A DNA stretch of 44,589 nucleotides from Oscillospiraceae bacterium (GTDB lineage: Bacteria; Bacillota; Clostridia; Oscillospirales; Acutalibacteraceae). The stretch is from positions 1 through 44,589 of the forward strand of contig SVPD01000019.1 in the NCBI GenBank assembly GCA_015066045.1, given 5' to 3'. The notes under the pieces are model-generated. The model did no database searches and was not told the origin of the DNA. It saw only the letters and a list, made by a program, of their open reading frames with translations. How positions within the stretch are numbered: the first letter of the stretch is position 1; each line of letters begins with the position of its first letter. Made by a program: the position numbers and the translations under genes. Positions 26,308 through 34,200 of this stretch are shown here, one piece after another.

Positions 26308-26337
26308 GGGGCTGTCAGATGATAGCCCCTTATGTAT
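26308..26337 (+). terminator. Terminator after argG
   Basis: GGGGCT (26308-26313) pairs with AGCCCC (26324-26329), extended by G-U/T-A/C-G pairs, followed by a short T-rich run. It separates argG and argH transcripts at least partly. Confidence 0.6.
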
Positions 26338-26355
26338 TTAATACTGTTTAATGTA

Positions 26356-26384
26356 TTGAATATGCTTATGCTTTGTGGTATAAT
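26356..26384 (+). promoter_or_regulatory. Promoter of argH
   Basis: TTGAAT (26356-26361), 17-base spacer, TATAAT (26379-26384). No Arg box as good as that of argG is visible here. Confidence 0.7.
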
Positions 26385-26399
26385 AACGGAAATTCTTGC

Positions 26400-26419
26400 G
26401 GACACGGCAAGCCATGTCC
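26400..26419. repeat. Short palindromic repeat in the argH leader
   Basis: GGACACGGC (26400-26408) and GCCATGTCC (26411-26419) form a near-perfect palindrome with one mismatch and a two-base centre. It resembles a REP-like dispersed repeat more than a terminator, as no T-tract follows. Only one copy is in the window, so family membership is a guess. Confidence 0.35.
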
Positions 26420-26482
26420 CTACAGAAACTAACCATTTTGATATTTCGGTAAACATATAACACTACCAAGGAGGAACACACC

Positions 26483-27859
26483 ATGCCGCTCTGGACAGGA
26501 CGCTTCAAAAAATCACTTGACAGTAAAACAAACGATTTCAATTCATCCATCTCCTTCGACAGTCGTATGTACGCTCAGGACATAAAGGGCTCCGTCGCTC
26601 ATGCCACTATGCTCGGTAAGCAGGGCATAATAGCAGGGGAGGAGAGCGAAAAAATCGTAAAAAATCTCAAAGAAATTCTTGCAGATCTGGATGAGGGCAG
26701 ACTTGAATTTGATATGACTGCTGAGGATATCCACACCTTCGTCGAGGGTGAGCTTACGAAAAGAATAGGCGACAGCGGTAAAAGACTTCACACCGCCAGA
26801 AGCCGTAACGATCAGGTGGCTCTCGATTTTAAGCTTTACCTTATCGACCAATATGAGAGAATCAGCGGTGCTGTCACCGAGCTTATTGAGGCCATTCTCG
26901 GTAAGGCAGAGGAAAACTATGATGCAGTTATGCCCGGCTACACCCATCTCCAGCGTGCTCAGCCCATCACCTTCGGACACCATCTTATGGCTTATGCGAG
27001 TATGTTCAGCCGTGATCTTGACCGTCTTTCCGACTGGCTGGAAAGAACCAGGGTTTCACCCTTAGGCTCGGGTGCTTTGGCAGGCACGACCTATCCTCTC
27101 GACAGAGAGTATGCCGCCTCACTTCTCGGTCTGGGCGGCAGGGTTACCGATAATTCTCTCGACGGTGTTTCTGACAGAGACTATGCTCTCGAGCTTTTAA
27201 GCGTTCTTTCCATTATAATGGTGCATCTTTCCCGCTTTTCCGAGGAGATTATAATGTGGTGCTCCTGGGAGTTCAAATTCATCGAGCTGGATGACGCCTT
27301 CTCCACGGGCAGCAGCATTATGCCCCAGAAGAAAAATCCGGACATTGCAGAGCTTGTACGAGGAAAGTCAGGCAGAGTATTCGGTGACCTTCAGACACTT
27401 TTAACTGTTATGAAAGGTCTTCCTTTGGCCTATAATAAGGATATGCAGGAGGATAAGGAGGCTGTTTTCGATGCCTTGGACACTGCTCTTATGTGTATCG
27501 AAACTTTCACTCCCATGCTCGCCACGGCTACGGTGCTTCCCGAAAATATGAGAAGAGCTGCCGCCAAGGGCTTTATAAATGCTACCGATGCTGCCGATTA
27601 TCTCGTTTATAAGGGACTTCCCTTCAGAGATGCCTACAAGGCTACCGGTCAGTTAGTGGCTCTGTGCATCGATAAGGAGCTTACTCTTGAAACCCTGCCT
27701 ATCTCGGAGTACAAGGCAGTGTGCGAGCTTTTCGATGAGGATGTTTATGCAGCTATCGATCTGGACGAATGTGTAAAAAAGAGAACGGTAAAGGGCGGAC
27801 CTTCCCCCGAATGTGTTATCAGTGAGATAAAAAATATGCGCCGTAGGCTCGGCCTGTAA
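26483..27859 (+). CDS. argH: Argininosuccinate lyase
   Basis: It splits argininosuccinate into arginine and fumarate, the last step of arginine synthesis after ArgG. The 458-residue protein has the normal length and order of the fumarase/aspartase superfamily: LWTGRFKK at the start, HTARSRNDQVALD, PGYTHLQRAQPITFGHH (catalytic His), and the signature GSSIMPQKKNPD with the catalytic Ser loop. AAGGAGG lies before the ATG. Confidence 0.96.
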   Translation: MPLWTGRFKKSLDSKTNDFNSSISFDSRMYAQDIKGSVAHATMLGKQGIIAGEESEKIVKNLKEILADLDEGRLEFDMTAEDIHTFVEGELTKRIGDSGKRLHTARSRNDQVALDFKLYLIDQYERISGAVTELIEAILGKAEENYDAVMPGYTHLQRAQPITFGHHLMAYASMFSRDLDRLSDWLERTRVSPLGSGALAGTTYPLDREYAASLLGLGGRVTDNSLDGVSDRDYALELLSVLSIIMVHLSRFSEEIIMWCSWEFKFIELDDAFSTGSSIMPQKKNPDIAELVRGKSGRVFGDLQTLLTVMKGLPLAYNKDMQEDKEAVFDALDTALMCIETFTPMLATATVLPENMRRAAAKGFINATDAADYLVYKGLPFRDAYKATGQLVALCIDKELTLETLPISEYKAVCELFDEDVYAAIDLDECVKKRTVKGGPSPECVISEIKNMRRRLGL

Positions 27860-27868
27860 TAAAAAAAG

Positions 27869-27925
27869 AAGCGATACTTTGAAAGAAAACGTAAATCTTG
27901 CAAAGTGTCGCTTTCTGACTTTTTG
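27869..27925 (+). terminator. Terminator after argH
   Basis: AAGCGATACTTTG (27869-27881) pairs with CAAAGTGTCGCTT (27901-27913), 13 bp with one G-U, followed by TCTGACTTTTT. Confidence 0.7.
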
Positions 27926-28069
27926 GGGCAGGAAAAAGAGACTTTTTTACTTTTGTTTTCAAAAAAAGACATTCGCTTTACCTTTTTCGACATAGTTTTC
28001 ACTGCGTAAGATGTAGAATAAGAGTGAAAGAAAACAATTCTTTACATATTTTAAGAAAAGAGGAAGATT

Positions 28070-28282
28070 ATGAAAGAAAAAATGCTTATCCTGTCAGATG
28101 CTTTTTATTTAACCCTACTGGGTGTAAGAATCGAATTTTATAACCGCCTTCTTACGGAGCTTTTCCGCAGAAGGAGACTGCTCTTTCTCTGCGCTCTTTT
28201 CGACAGACATCTTATGCAGCTGAGAAAAGAATTTCTTATGCTGGAAAAGAGACATCTTTCCATTATTTGCCTTGACATATAG
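28070..28282 (+). CDS. Possible small basic/hydrophobic protein, function unknown
   Basis: This is a 70-codon frame with an ATG eight to nine bases after a good ribosome binding site (AGAGGAAG). The product starts MKEKMLILSDAFYLTLLG and has an Arg-rich centre (LFRRRRLLFLCALFDRH) with amphipathic character. It lies between the argH terminator and the MFS gene; the MFS promoter overlaps its last codons, so it may be an upstream separate transcript or a leader. I recognise no family. It may be chance, but no larger gene competes for this stretch. Confidence 0.35.
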   Translation: MKEKMLILSDAFYLTLLGVRIEFYNRLLTELFRRRRLLFLCALFDRHLMQLRKEFLMLEKRHLSIICLDI

Positions 28283-28300
28283 ACAGAGGTGTTTTATAAT
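28272..28300 (+). promoter_or_regulatory. Promoter of the MFS-oxidoreductase pair
   Basis: TTGACA (28272-28277), 17-base spacer, TATAAT (28295-28300), a perfect consensus. It overlaps the end of the small frame at 28070. Confidence 0.85.
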
Positions 28301-28331
28301 TTCAGGTATAAAAGGTAAAGGAGAGAAAATA

Positions 28332-29786
28332 ATGAAAACAAAGGAAATTTCCGCTGAAAAGCTTTTACGGCAGCAGCAGAAAAGAGAAAAGGAAATAGCC
28401 AAATGGGAAAAGGAAAAGGCGAGACCTAAAAGAAATTACTATTTTGCCTATCTGGTGCTGATTATATGCATAATCTATGCCACCGACGAAATCGCTTCCC
28501 AGATAAGCACCCTTATGAAAACGGAGATAGCCAATGACCTTTTTTCAAAGTTCGGTGAAAGCTCTGTAGGTCTTTTGGATATTCTTTCTATCCTCGTCGT
28601 TCCCTTCCAGGCTCTCGGCTTGCTTTACCGCCCTCTGGCGGATAAATGGGGCAGAAAGAGATTTCTTATTATCAATACCTTCGGTATGAGCTTTGCGATG
28701 CTCGTGGTTTTCCTGTCGGGAAATCTCGTTATGTATTTCATCGGTGCCTGTATGGTGCAGTTTTTCATTCCTCACGATATGCACGTGGTTTACATTATGG
28801 AGTCCTCACCGGCTAAAAACAGAGCGAGAATATATTCGGTGATAAAGTTCTTCGCCAATATGTCGGTTATGCTCGTGCCTCTTCTCAGACGTTTGCTTAT
28901 GGCTGACTCCTCACAGTGGAGAAATGTTTATTTTATCCCCGCTATCGTGGGCATCATCACCAGCCTTATCGCTCTTCTTTTCGCCAGAGAGCCCGACACC
29001 TTTATCGATTCACGTCTGCGTTATCTTAAGCTGACAGACGAGGAAAGAGCCGCTCAGGAGGCTCAGAAAAAGGCTGAAAACGCTCAGGGAGGACTTATCC
29101 CTGCTCTTAAGTTTGCTATGAAGCACCGTCAGCTTAAATGGCTTTATATCACATCCGCTATCGCTAATTTAGGCTTTATCGGAACCATAAATTATCAGGT
29201 AATAATGTCCTACGGTTACGCACAGAATTACTTCGGAAATAATCTTTTCGATACCCTCGATGCCGCTCTTGAGGCAGTAAGCATAGGCGATGTCACCACC
29301 GCTCTGTTTATGTTCCCCGTAGGCTGCGCCGTTTCTCAGGTAATTATGGGCTTTATCTGTGACTCTAAGGGAAGAAAGGCCGCTGCAGTCACCACTGCTT
29401 TTAACGGACTGCTTTTCTTCGTTCTCTTTTCCGTAGGCTCCTCCATGGCCTTTAATCCTTATGTGGTGGGCTTCTGCTGCGGTGCATTTATCGGAAGCTA
29501 CTATTCAACCAATGACGTAATTATTATGATGATAGGTGAATCCTCACCCACAAATCTCCGCTCGTCCACTATGTCTGCTCAGTTTATCGTAACTGCAGTG
29601 GGTGTGGCAGTTTCTTACATAATAAGTCTGCCCCTTATCACTGTTCTGGGTAACAGTGTGACCGGCATCGTTTCCTTCGCACTGCTCGTTCCCGGCTTTA
29701 TAGCTGCTCTGGTCTGTCTTATCCGTAAGACTAACGAAACCAAGGGCATAGATATGGATACGGTAACAGGCTGTGAATGGGACTGA
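28332..29786 (+). CDS. Major facilitator superfamily (MFS) transporter
   Basis: The 484-residue protein has a charged N-terminal tail (about 35 residues rich in Lys/Glu/Arg) followed by about 12 hydrophobic segments. The MFS loop motif appears as RPLADKWGRKRFLI after helix 2, with a second copy-like FICDSKGRKAAA in the C-terminal half. I chose the ATG at 28332 after AAAGGAGA. A longer in-frame reading from 28272 would start inside the promoter. It is 12 bases from the FAD oxidoreductase and surely co-transcribed, so its cargo may be the substrate or product of that enzyme. The cargo cannot be named. Confidence 0.9.
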   Translation: MKTKEISAEKLLRQQQKREKEIAKWEKEKARPKRNYYFAYLVLIICIIYATDEIASQISTLMKTEIANDLFSKFGESSVGLLDILSILVVPFQALGLLYRPLADKWGRKRFLIINTFGMSFAMLVVFLSGNLVMYFIGACMVQFFIPHDMHVVYIMESSPAKNRARIYSVIKFFANMSVMLVPLLRRLLMADSSQWRNVYFIPAIVGIITSLIALLFAREPDTFIDSRLRYLKLTDEERAAQEAQKKAENAQGGLIPALKFAMKHRQLKWLYITSAIANLGFIGTINYQVIMSYGYAQNYFGNNLFDTLDAALEAVSIGDVTTALFMFPVGCAVSQVIMGFICDSKGRKAAAVTTAFNGLLFFVLFSVGSSMAFNPYVVGFCCGAFIGSYYSTNDVIIMMIGESSPTNLRSSTMSAQFIVTAVGVAVSYIISLPLITVLGNSVTGIVSFALLVPGFIAALVCLIRKTNETKGIDMDTVTGCEWD

Positions 29787-29798
29787 AAGGAGAAAAGT

Positions 29799-31109
29799 AT
29801 GAGTAAAATTTTAGTAGCAGGTGCAGGCCACGGCGGCCTCGTAGCCGCTATACATCTGGCTAAAGAGGGCTATGATGTGACGGTTATCGAAAAAGAAAAT
29901 CCGGACACCATCGGTCACGATTGGCACGACTGGCTCAGCTACGATGCCTTCGACCGCTCGGGAATAGACCGTCCCGAGGAGGGGACCTTTTTCGCAGGCA
30001 TACCCCAGGGCTTCCGTAACCCCAAGGCAACGGTTATGCTCCGTGTTCCGGTAGGTGAAAACTCCATTTGTATGGACAGAAAGCTCCTGATTGCTTATCT
30101 TATCTCACAGTGTGAAAAGGCAGGAGTAAAGTTTATCTTTAACACGGAAATTCTCTCTCCCGTAGCGGAGGGGGCAAAAGTAACAGGTCTTAATCTCAGA
30201 GACGGTGAAAGAATATATGCTCTTTACGGAGATCTTGTCATCGATGCGGCCGGTATGTATTCGCCTGTTCGCAGAGGTCTGCCGAAGCTTTGCGGTATAG
30301 AGAAGGAGCTGGAGAGCGCAGGAGTTTTCCACGTTTACAGAGCATATTTTAAAAATCTTACGGGCGAAAAGACAGATCCGCCCTATCTTATAAATCTCTT
30401 TAACCGTAATATTCCGGGTATAGGATGGACGGTTACGGATGAAGAATATGTAGACATCCTTATCGGTAAATTCGGTTCGGCAGGTCCGCTTACGGCAGAC
30501 GAGGTAAATTCCTCTCTTGACGCATTCAGAGCGGAGTTTCCGTTCATCGGTCAGGAAATACTCAGAGGCGGCGTTTTCATCGATCTGCCCATAAAGCGTA
30601 TGCTTCCCATGCTTGTGTGTGACGGCTATGCGGCCGTCGGTGACAGTGCGGGTATGACCGTTCCTTTGAACGGAAGCGGTATCGTTCTGAGCATGAATGC
30701 AGGCAAGATTTTGGCTGAAACCGTAAAAAAAGCCGTAGGCACCTACGATAAAAAAGCGCTCTGGCCCTATCAGTACGAGTATTTTCATCACTATGCAAAG
30801 GATCTTATCCTTATCGATAAGCTGAAGGATTTTTTCCGTTATGTAAAGGGGGAGCATGTGGATTATCTTTTAGAGAAGGAAATCCTCACACCCGAGCTTA
30901 TTGCTGTAGCTGACGGTGCGCCTGTGTCTCTTTCCCCGAAGCAGATAAGACATATCATATCTGTTTGTCCGCCCTTGCTGAAGCTTATTCCTCCTCTGGT
31001 GAAAAATTTCCGTACTCTTCCCTTTATGGATTCGGTCTGCCGTAAAATGCCCGAAATCTACAGTGAAGAGGCAGTAAGCAGCTGGGCAGAGAAGTATAAG
31101 GCTCTTTAA
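29799..31109 (+). CDS. FAD-dependent oxidoreductase (geranylgeranyl-reductase/monooxygenase-like)
   Basis: The 436-residue protein starts with an FAD-binding Rossmann fold, GAGHGGLVAAIHLAKEGYDVTVIEK. It has a second FAD motif GDSAGMTVPLNGSGI near residue 285, typical of the GR2/PHBH-like flavoprotein family that includes geranylgeranyl reductases and halogenase/hydroxylase relatives. It likely oxidises or reduces a small hydrophobic molecule in the cytoplasm. AAAGGAG lies 12 bases after the MFS stop. Pairing with a transporter suggests a dedicated substrate. Precise reaction unknown. Confidence 0.82.
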   Translation: MSKILVAGAGHGGLVAAIHLAKEGYDVTVIEKENPDTIGHDWHDWLSYDAFDRSGIDRPEEGTFFAGIPQGFRNPKATVMLRVPVGENSICMDRKLLIAYLISQCEKAGVKFIFNTEILSPVAEGAKVTGLNLRDGERIYALYGDLVIDAAGMYSPVRRGLPKLCGIEKELESAGVFHVYRAYFKNLTGEKTDPPYLINLFNRNIPGIGWTVTDEEYVDILIGKFGSAGPLTADEVNSSLDAFRAEFPFIGQEILRGGVFIDLPIKRMLPMLVCDGYAAVGDSAGMTVPLNGSGIVLSMNAGKILAETVKKAVGTYDKKALWPYQYEYFHHYAKDLILIDKLKDFFRYVKGEHVDYLLEKEILTPELIAVADGAPVSLSPKQIRHIISVCPPLLKLIPPLVKNFRTLPFMDSVCRKMPEIYSEEAVSSWAEKYKAL

Positions 31110-31118
31110 CAGCAGAAA

Positions 31119-31160
31119 ATTTGCCGTCGGATAAAAAATTCGGCGGCAAATAAAATTATT
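31119..31160 (+). terminator. Terminator after the FAD oxidoreductase
   Basis: ATTTGCCGTCG (31119-31129) pairs with CGGCGGCAAAT (31141-31151), 11 bp with one G-U, followed by AAAATTATTTTTA. Confidence 0.7.
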
Positions 31161-31172
31161 TTTAAAAAGCAC

Positions 31173-31201
31173 TTGATTTTTTAGTTTTAATAATGTATAA
31201 T
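31173..31201 (+). promoter_or_regulatory. Promoter of tRNA-Ser
   Basis: TTGATT (31173-31178), 17-base spacer, TATAAT (31196-31201), 15 bases before the tRNA 5' end. Confidence 0.8.
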
Positions 31202-31215
31202 ATCCGAGTTGTTAT

Positions 31216-31308
31216 GGAGAGTTGTCCGAGCTGGTCGAAGGAGCACGATTGGAAATCGTGTAAGTCGCTAAAACGGCTTCGAGGGTTCGAATCCCTTGCT
31301 CTCCGCCA
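31216..31308 (+). tRNA. tRNA-Ser(GGA)
   Basis: The acceptor stem GGAGAGT pairs with GCTCTCC, the D-arm starts TCCGAGCTGGTCGAAGG, the anticodon stem CGATT-GGA-AATCG places anticodon GGA at 31251-31253, a long type II variable arm follows, the T-arm is GAGGGTTCGAATCCC, and CCA is encoded at 31306-31308. The gene looks complete. Its 3' end is part of a 22-bp direct repeat. Confidence 0.96.
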
Positions 31309-31311
31309 AAA
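31290..31311 (+). repeat. Direct repeat copy 1 (tRNA-Ser 3' end, candidate att site)
   Basis: AATCCCTTGCTCTCCGCCAA plus AA, covering the 3' side of the T-arm, the acceptor strand, CCA and the next bases. The identical 22 bases recur at 31478-31499. Confidence 0.8.
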
Positions 31312-31315
31312 AATG

Positions 31316-31350
31316 AAAGGTAGTACCGTCAGGTGCTACCTTTTATTTTT
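31316..31350 (+). terminator. Terminator after tRNA-Ser
   Basis: AAAGGTAG (31316-31323) pairs with CTACCTTT (31336-31343), with an inner ACC/GGT pair, followed by TTTTATTTTTT. Confidence 0.85.
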
Positions 31351-31477
31351 TCGTTGAAATCAGAAGGAAGGGCTTCGAACAAGGAGGGAGCGAAGCGGAA
31401 GAAAACAGTCCGGTGGACTGTTTTCGCCGACGGGGCAACGAGCGAAAGCGAGGCGATAGTGCGGCAGCGCGAGACAA

Positions 31478-31499
31478 AATCCCTTGCTCTCCGCCAAAA
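31478..31499 (+). repeat. Direct repeat copy 2 (partial tRNA-Ser 3' end)
   Basis: A perfect 22-bp copy of the tRNA-Ser 3' end, without the rest of the tRNA. It is followed by a weak hairpin of its own (ATACCAC at 31503-31509 with GTGGTAT at 31532-31538). Between the copies is a GC-rich 166-bp stretch with a perfect hairpin GAAAACAGTCC-GGT-GGACTGTTTTC (31401-31425) and no convincing gene. It marks the likely left edge of the AT-rich accessory region. Confidence 0.75.
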
Positions 31500-31589
31500 T
31501 CAATACCACTGTTGATACAATCGTACCGACGGTGGTATCGTTATTTTAGAGCGGTTTTCCCTTGTAGTATAAGGGGTTATAATAGTAAC

Positions 31590-31612
31590 TCCCCGGCACA
31601 GCCGGGGGTTTT
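31590..31612 (+). terminator. Small terminator-like hairpin in the tRNA-cluster spacer
   Basis: CCCCGGC (31591-31597), loop ACA, GCCGGGG (31601-31607), then GTTTT. It lies in the 31500-32031 spacer, where I see no gene. Confidence 0.55.
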
Positions 31613-31626
31613 CAATTACAAAAATA

Positions 31627-31674
31627 AGCGTTGCAGTTTGGGTAGATGTGCTACCGTCTGCAACGCTGTTTTTA
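31627..31674 (+). terminator. Terminator-like hairpin before the accessory cluster
   Basis: AGCGTTGCAG (31627-31636) pairs perfectly with CTGCAACGCT (31658-31667), with an inner GGTAG/CTACC helix, followed by GTTTTT. It would insulate the cluster from read-through. Confidence 0.7.
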
Positions 31675-31861
31675 TGTGTGTGGGTGCGGAAGTGAGGATA
31701 TTCATAGATGTGTAATCGTTAAATTGTGGGGTATAGTTAAAAGGTTGAATTAAACCTTTTTAAACACGCATATAATTGTATCGTTGATGATTTTTTTTAC
31801 TATATATAGTCTGACCGATCTGTATATTTAATTGCTTGCGCATATTTATTAAAGATTTTTG

Positions 31862-31890
31862 TTGCAAAAAATCTGTATTTGTGATAAAAT
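31862..31890 (+). promoter_or_regulatory. Candidate promoter of the membrane-protein genes
   Basis: TTGCAA (31862-31867), 17-base spacer, TAAAAT (31885-31890). The surroundings are very AT-rich, which raises the chance of a false match. A leader of about 135 bases without recognised structure follows. Confidence 0.4.
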
Positions 31891-32031
31891 TATAAAATAT
31901 AGTAATATAAATCCCCTTGTAATATTTCCGTCTAAATCTGTTTTAAACTGTTCTTTTAAAAGGAAGCAAAAAAAGGGAAGACTTATATTTTATTGTTTGA
32001 CTTAAATGATATTTTGTGAAGGGTACACAGA

Positions 32032-33273
32032 GTGACAGATATGGAAAGTATTAAAAAGTTTTTTTGTCGTAATATGACATTTTTTGCTATTTTCTTATTT
32101 TTATCAGTATATGGCATAGGTTCTATTTTTATTTTAGATACTTGGACTATGCCCAGCTCAACTTATGTTTTCCACTTAGTTGATTTTTCTATGGGTTTTT
32201 GTTCTCGTTTTTTGCCCGGTGCTATTTATAATTTTCTTTTTGATAACACCAGTATTCACGCTGTATCTGTTTATAGCTTCGTTATGTATTTGTTTTTCCT
32301 TGCTTTAGTTGCCTTTTTAAGTCAGAAGTTAATAAATAAAGCAGATAAAGAAATTAAATCCTCCCTTATGATTACTTTGCTTTTCTTTTTTACAGGTCCC
32401 ACTATTTTTTCTATGCTTAATTTCGTAAGAGGATCATTGGACCACTATTGGATTTATTTTGCTGCTCTATCAGTTTTATTCCTTTCAAACAAGTATTGCT
32501 ACGGCTTAATTGCTGTTTTTTCTCTGCTTTGCGTAATGGTCAATGTAGGTGCGATGGTTACTTATGTGCCTTTTATTGTACTTTTGATGATGTATAAAAC
32601 AACAACTATAAGCAATAAAAAAGAAAAAAATTCTCTTTGGTTTATTATAATGCTTACAATATCTTTGTGTTTGTTGTTAACTGTATATTTTATGATTTTT
32701 GAAAGGTCCAACCTTGTTTACGATTTAGAAGATTTCAGTGCTATTCTTAAAAGTCGAGGATATGTAGAAGATAAATCTTATTACTTTTCAACCATATTAT
32801 ATTCTGAAGATTATTATGATGAAACCGAAGTAGCGGTTTTGAATTCGCTTAATGCTACTTACCCCGGTTCAATAGCACGACTTCTTTTCCGTATATGGTT
32901 GACTTTAAAATCCCTTAATTTCGAAGAGGCTTTTTATCCATTGCTTTTGATGTTTCCTGCTTTGGTAATTATTTTTTCATTTATATCAAAAGTTTTCAAA
33001 AGTAATAAAAACAAAATCAGAAAATTCACATTGTTTTGTATGTGTGGGATGTTTTTTATAACTATATTTTCAGGTCTGTTTCTTTCAACTGATACATGCA
33101 GATTCTTAGGACATTCATATACAATACTTTTCACTTGTGCATTATATATCTCTCAATATGAAAAAGAAAATACAGCTGATCTTTATAAAACTATTTCAAA
33201 AAAAGTCCCGTTATGTTTTATATTGATTTACTGTTTGTGTTATTGCTTTGTTTTGTTTGATCCGGTAGATTGA
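32032..33273 (+). CDS. Multi-pass membrane protein, function unknown
   Basis: The 413-residue protein has roughly nine or ten hydrophobic segments with few long loops. A conserved-looking patch SMGFCSRFLPGAIYNFLF follows the first segment, RGSLDHYWIY lies before the fourth, and a polar, acidic loop at about 225-285 (EDFSAILKSRG ... YSEDYYDETEV) probably faces outside. Size and layout recall glycan polymerases or GT-C type lipid-linked sugar transferases, but I see no diagnostic motif. I chose GTG at 32032, eight bases after GAAGGG; ATG at 32041 is the alternative. Strongly AT-rich codons differ from the genes left of 31 kb. Confidence 0.8.
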   Translation: MTDMESIKKFFCRNMTFFAIFLFLSVYGIGSIFILDTWTMPSSTYVFHLVDFSMGFCSRFLPGAIYNFLFDNTSIHAVSVYSFVMYLFFLALVAFLSQKLINKADKEIKSSLMITLLFFFTGPTIFSMLNFVRGSLDHYWIYFAALSVLFLSNKYCYGLIAVFSLLCVMVNVGAMVTYVPFIVLLMMYKTTTISNKKEKNSLWFIIMLTISLCLLLTVYFMIFERSNLVYDLEDFSAILKSRGYVEDKSYYFSTILYSEDYYDETEVAVLNSLNATYPGSIARLLFRIWLTLKSLNFEEAFYPLLLMFPALVIIFSFISKVFKSNKNKIRKFTLFCMCGMFFITIFSGLFLSTDTCRFLGHSYTILFTCALYISQYEKENTADLYKTISKKVPLCFILIYCLCYCFVLFDPVD

Positions 33274-33305
33274 TTTTAAAGTGGAGTTAGAAATGAGTTG
33301 TATTT

Positions 33306-34037
33306 ATGACAAATAAAAAAACTAATTTAATTATTATTTGCTATCTTTTTATCGCTTGGACCTTTCCTCTTTTAAAAAACGGCGAGTGGGAAAAATTTGC
33401 TTTTATAATTATTTACGGCGCATTCATATCAGTATTTAGTTTTGTAAAAGCAAAACATTTCCATTTCGTTTCGTGTATATGCATTGCTCTTATAGTTTGT
33501 TATTTGGTATATAATAACACTATGTTGTTTTTATTCATAAACCCATTGTTTATAACTGCTGAGTATATAAGTGTCTTTAAAGGCAGAAAAAGCGAAACAA
33601 GTACATACTTTGGTGCGAATATAAGTGCAACTATAGGGCTTTTTTGTTTGGTATATTTATATTTTAAAAATATAGGCGAAGAACTATCTTTTATTCACCT
33701 CTCATCTTTTCCGATTGTGTTCGCTATTTTCTTGTTTTTATTGTTGGTTGTTGCGATGGTATGTCTTAAAACGAATAAGGGAACAGTTGAACAATACCGT
33801 ATGTCAGCAGCGAGATTTCAACATATTAAATATCTTCATATTATGAACATCGTTTGTTATCTGGAAAGTATAATCTTTTTCTGTCTGTCTCACAGAGGTT
33901 TACAGGAATTTTATGAAAGAGCTTATTTCTTTCCGTGGCTTATATATATCGTAGTTATGTTAAGCGTAAAAGATCCTTTTGTTGACATTATGATAAAAAA
34001 ATCAATATCTGTCATTAACCGAAAGAGTATAAAATAA
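33306..34037 (+). CDS. Membrane protein, function unknown
   Basis: The 243-residue protein has about seven hydrophobic segments and a basic tail (IKKSISVINRKSIK). I recognise no family. It follows the previous gene by 32 bases and belongs to the same transcript. The nearest ribosome-binding-like site (TGGAG, 33282-33286) is set for another ATG at 33293 that opens a seven-codon frame (MSCIYDK) ending at 33316. That frame overlaps this start, so translation may be coupled through it. A role in glycan or lipid export is inferred only from the neighbours. Confidence 0.75.
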   Translation: MTNKKTNLIIICYLFIAWTFPLLKNGEWEKFAFIIIYGAFISVFSFVKAKHFHFVSCICIALIVCYLVYNNTMLFLFINPLFITAEYISVFKGRKSETSTYFGANISATIGLFCLVYLYFKNIGEELSFIHLSSFPIVFAIFLFLLLVVAMVCLKTNKGTVEQYRMSAARFQHIKYLHIMNIVCYLESIIFFCLSHRGLQEFYERAYFFPWLIYIVVMLSVKDPFVDIMIKKSISVINRKSIK

Positions 34038-34104
34038 GAAAACGAAAACAATCTATACATTCTATATAGTAATGCATTTAAAATTATATGTAAACTATAT
34101 TGAA

Positions 34105-34200
34105 CAAAAAAAGAAACTATACTTTTTTAAAGTCAACTATTCTTATGGCAAATCAGAGCAAATGTCTTGTATAGCAGGCGGTCTTGTTGTCTGCTGTATA
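34105..34200 (+). pseudogene. Remnant of a radical SAM gene N-terminus (fourth tandem copy)
   Basis: The translation reads KLYFFKVNYSYGK ... AGGLV, matching the start of the radical SAM protein encoded at 35428 (KLYFFQVNYPYGK ... AGQLV). The DNA is also visibly similar. After about 30 residues the similarity fades; a stretch near 34215-34255 (FYYGPFIKCYDI) faintly recalls the C-terminal part of the same family. It lacks B12 and radical SAM domains, so it is a decayed copy. It stays in frame with the sugar kinase but is probably not translated with it. Confidence 0.7.

Noticed and set aside
28272-28331. Upstream extension of the MFS gene
   Set aside because: It overlaps the perfect promoter 28272-28300; ATG 28332 has a ribosome binding site.
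31333-31715. Two overlapping frames after tRNA-Ser (60 and 100 codons)
   Set aside because: They run through terminators, the tRNA-end repeat and GC-rich repeat words, have no ribosome binding site and resemble no protein.
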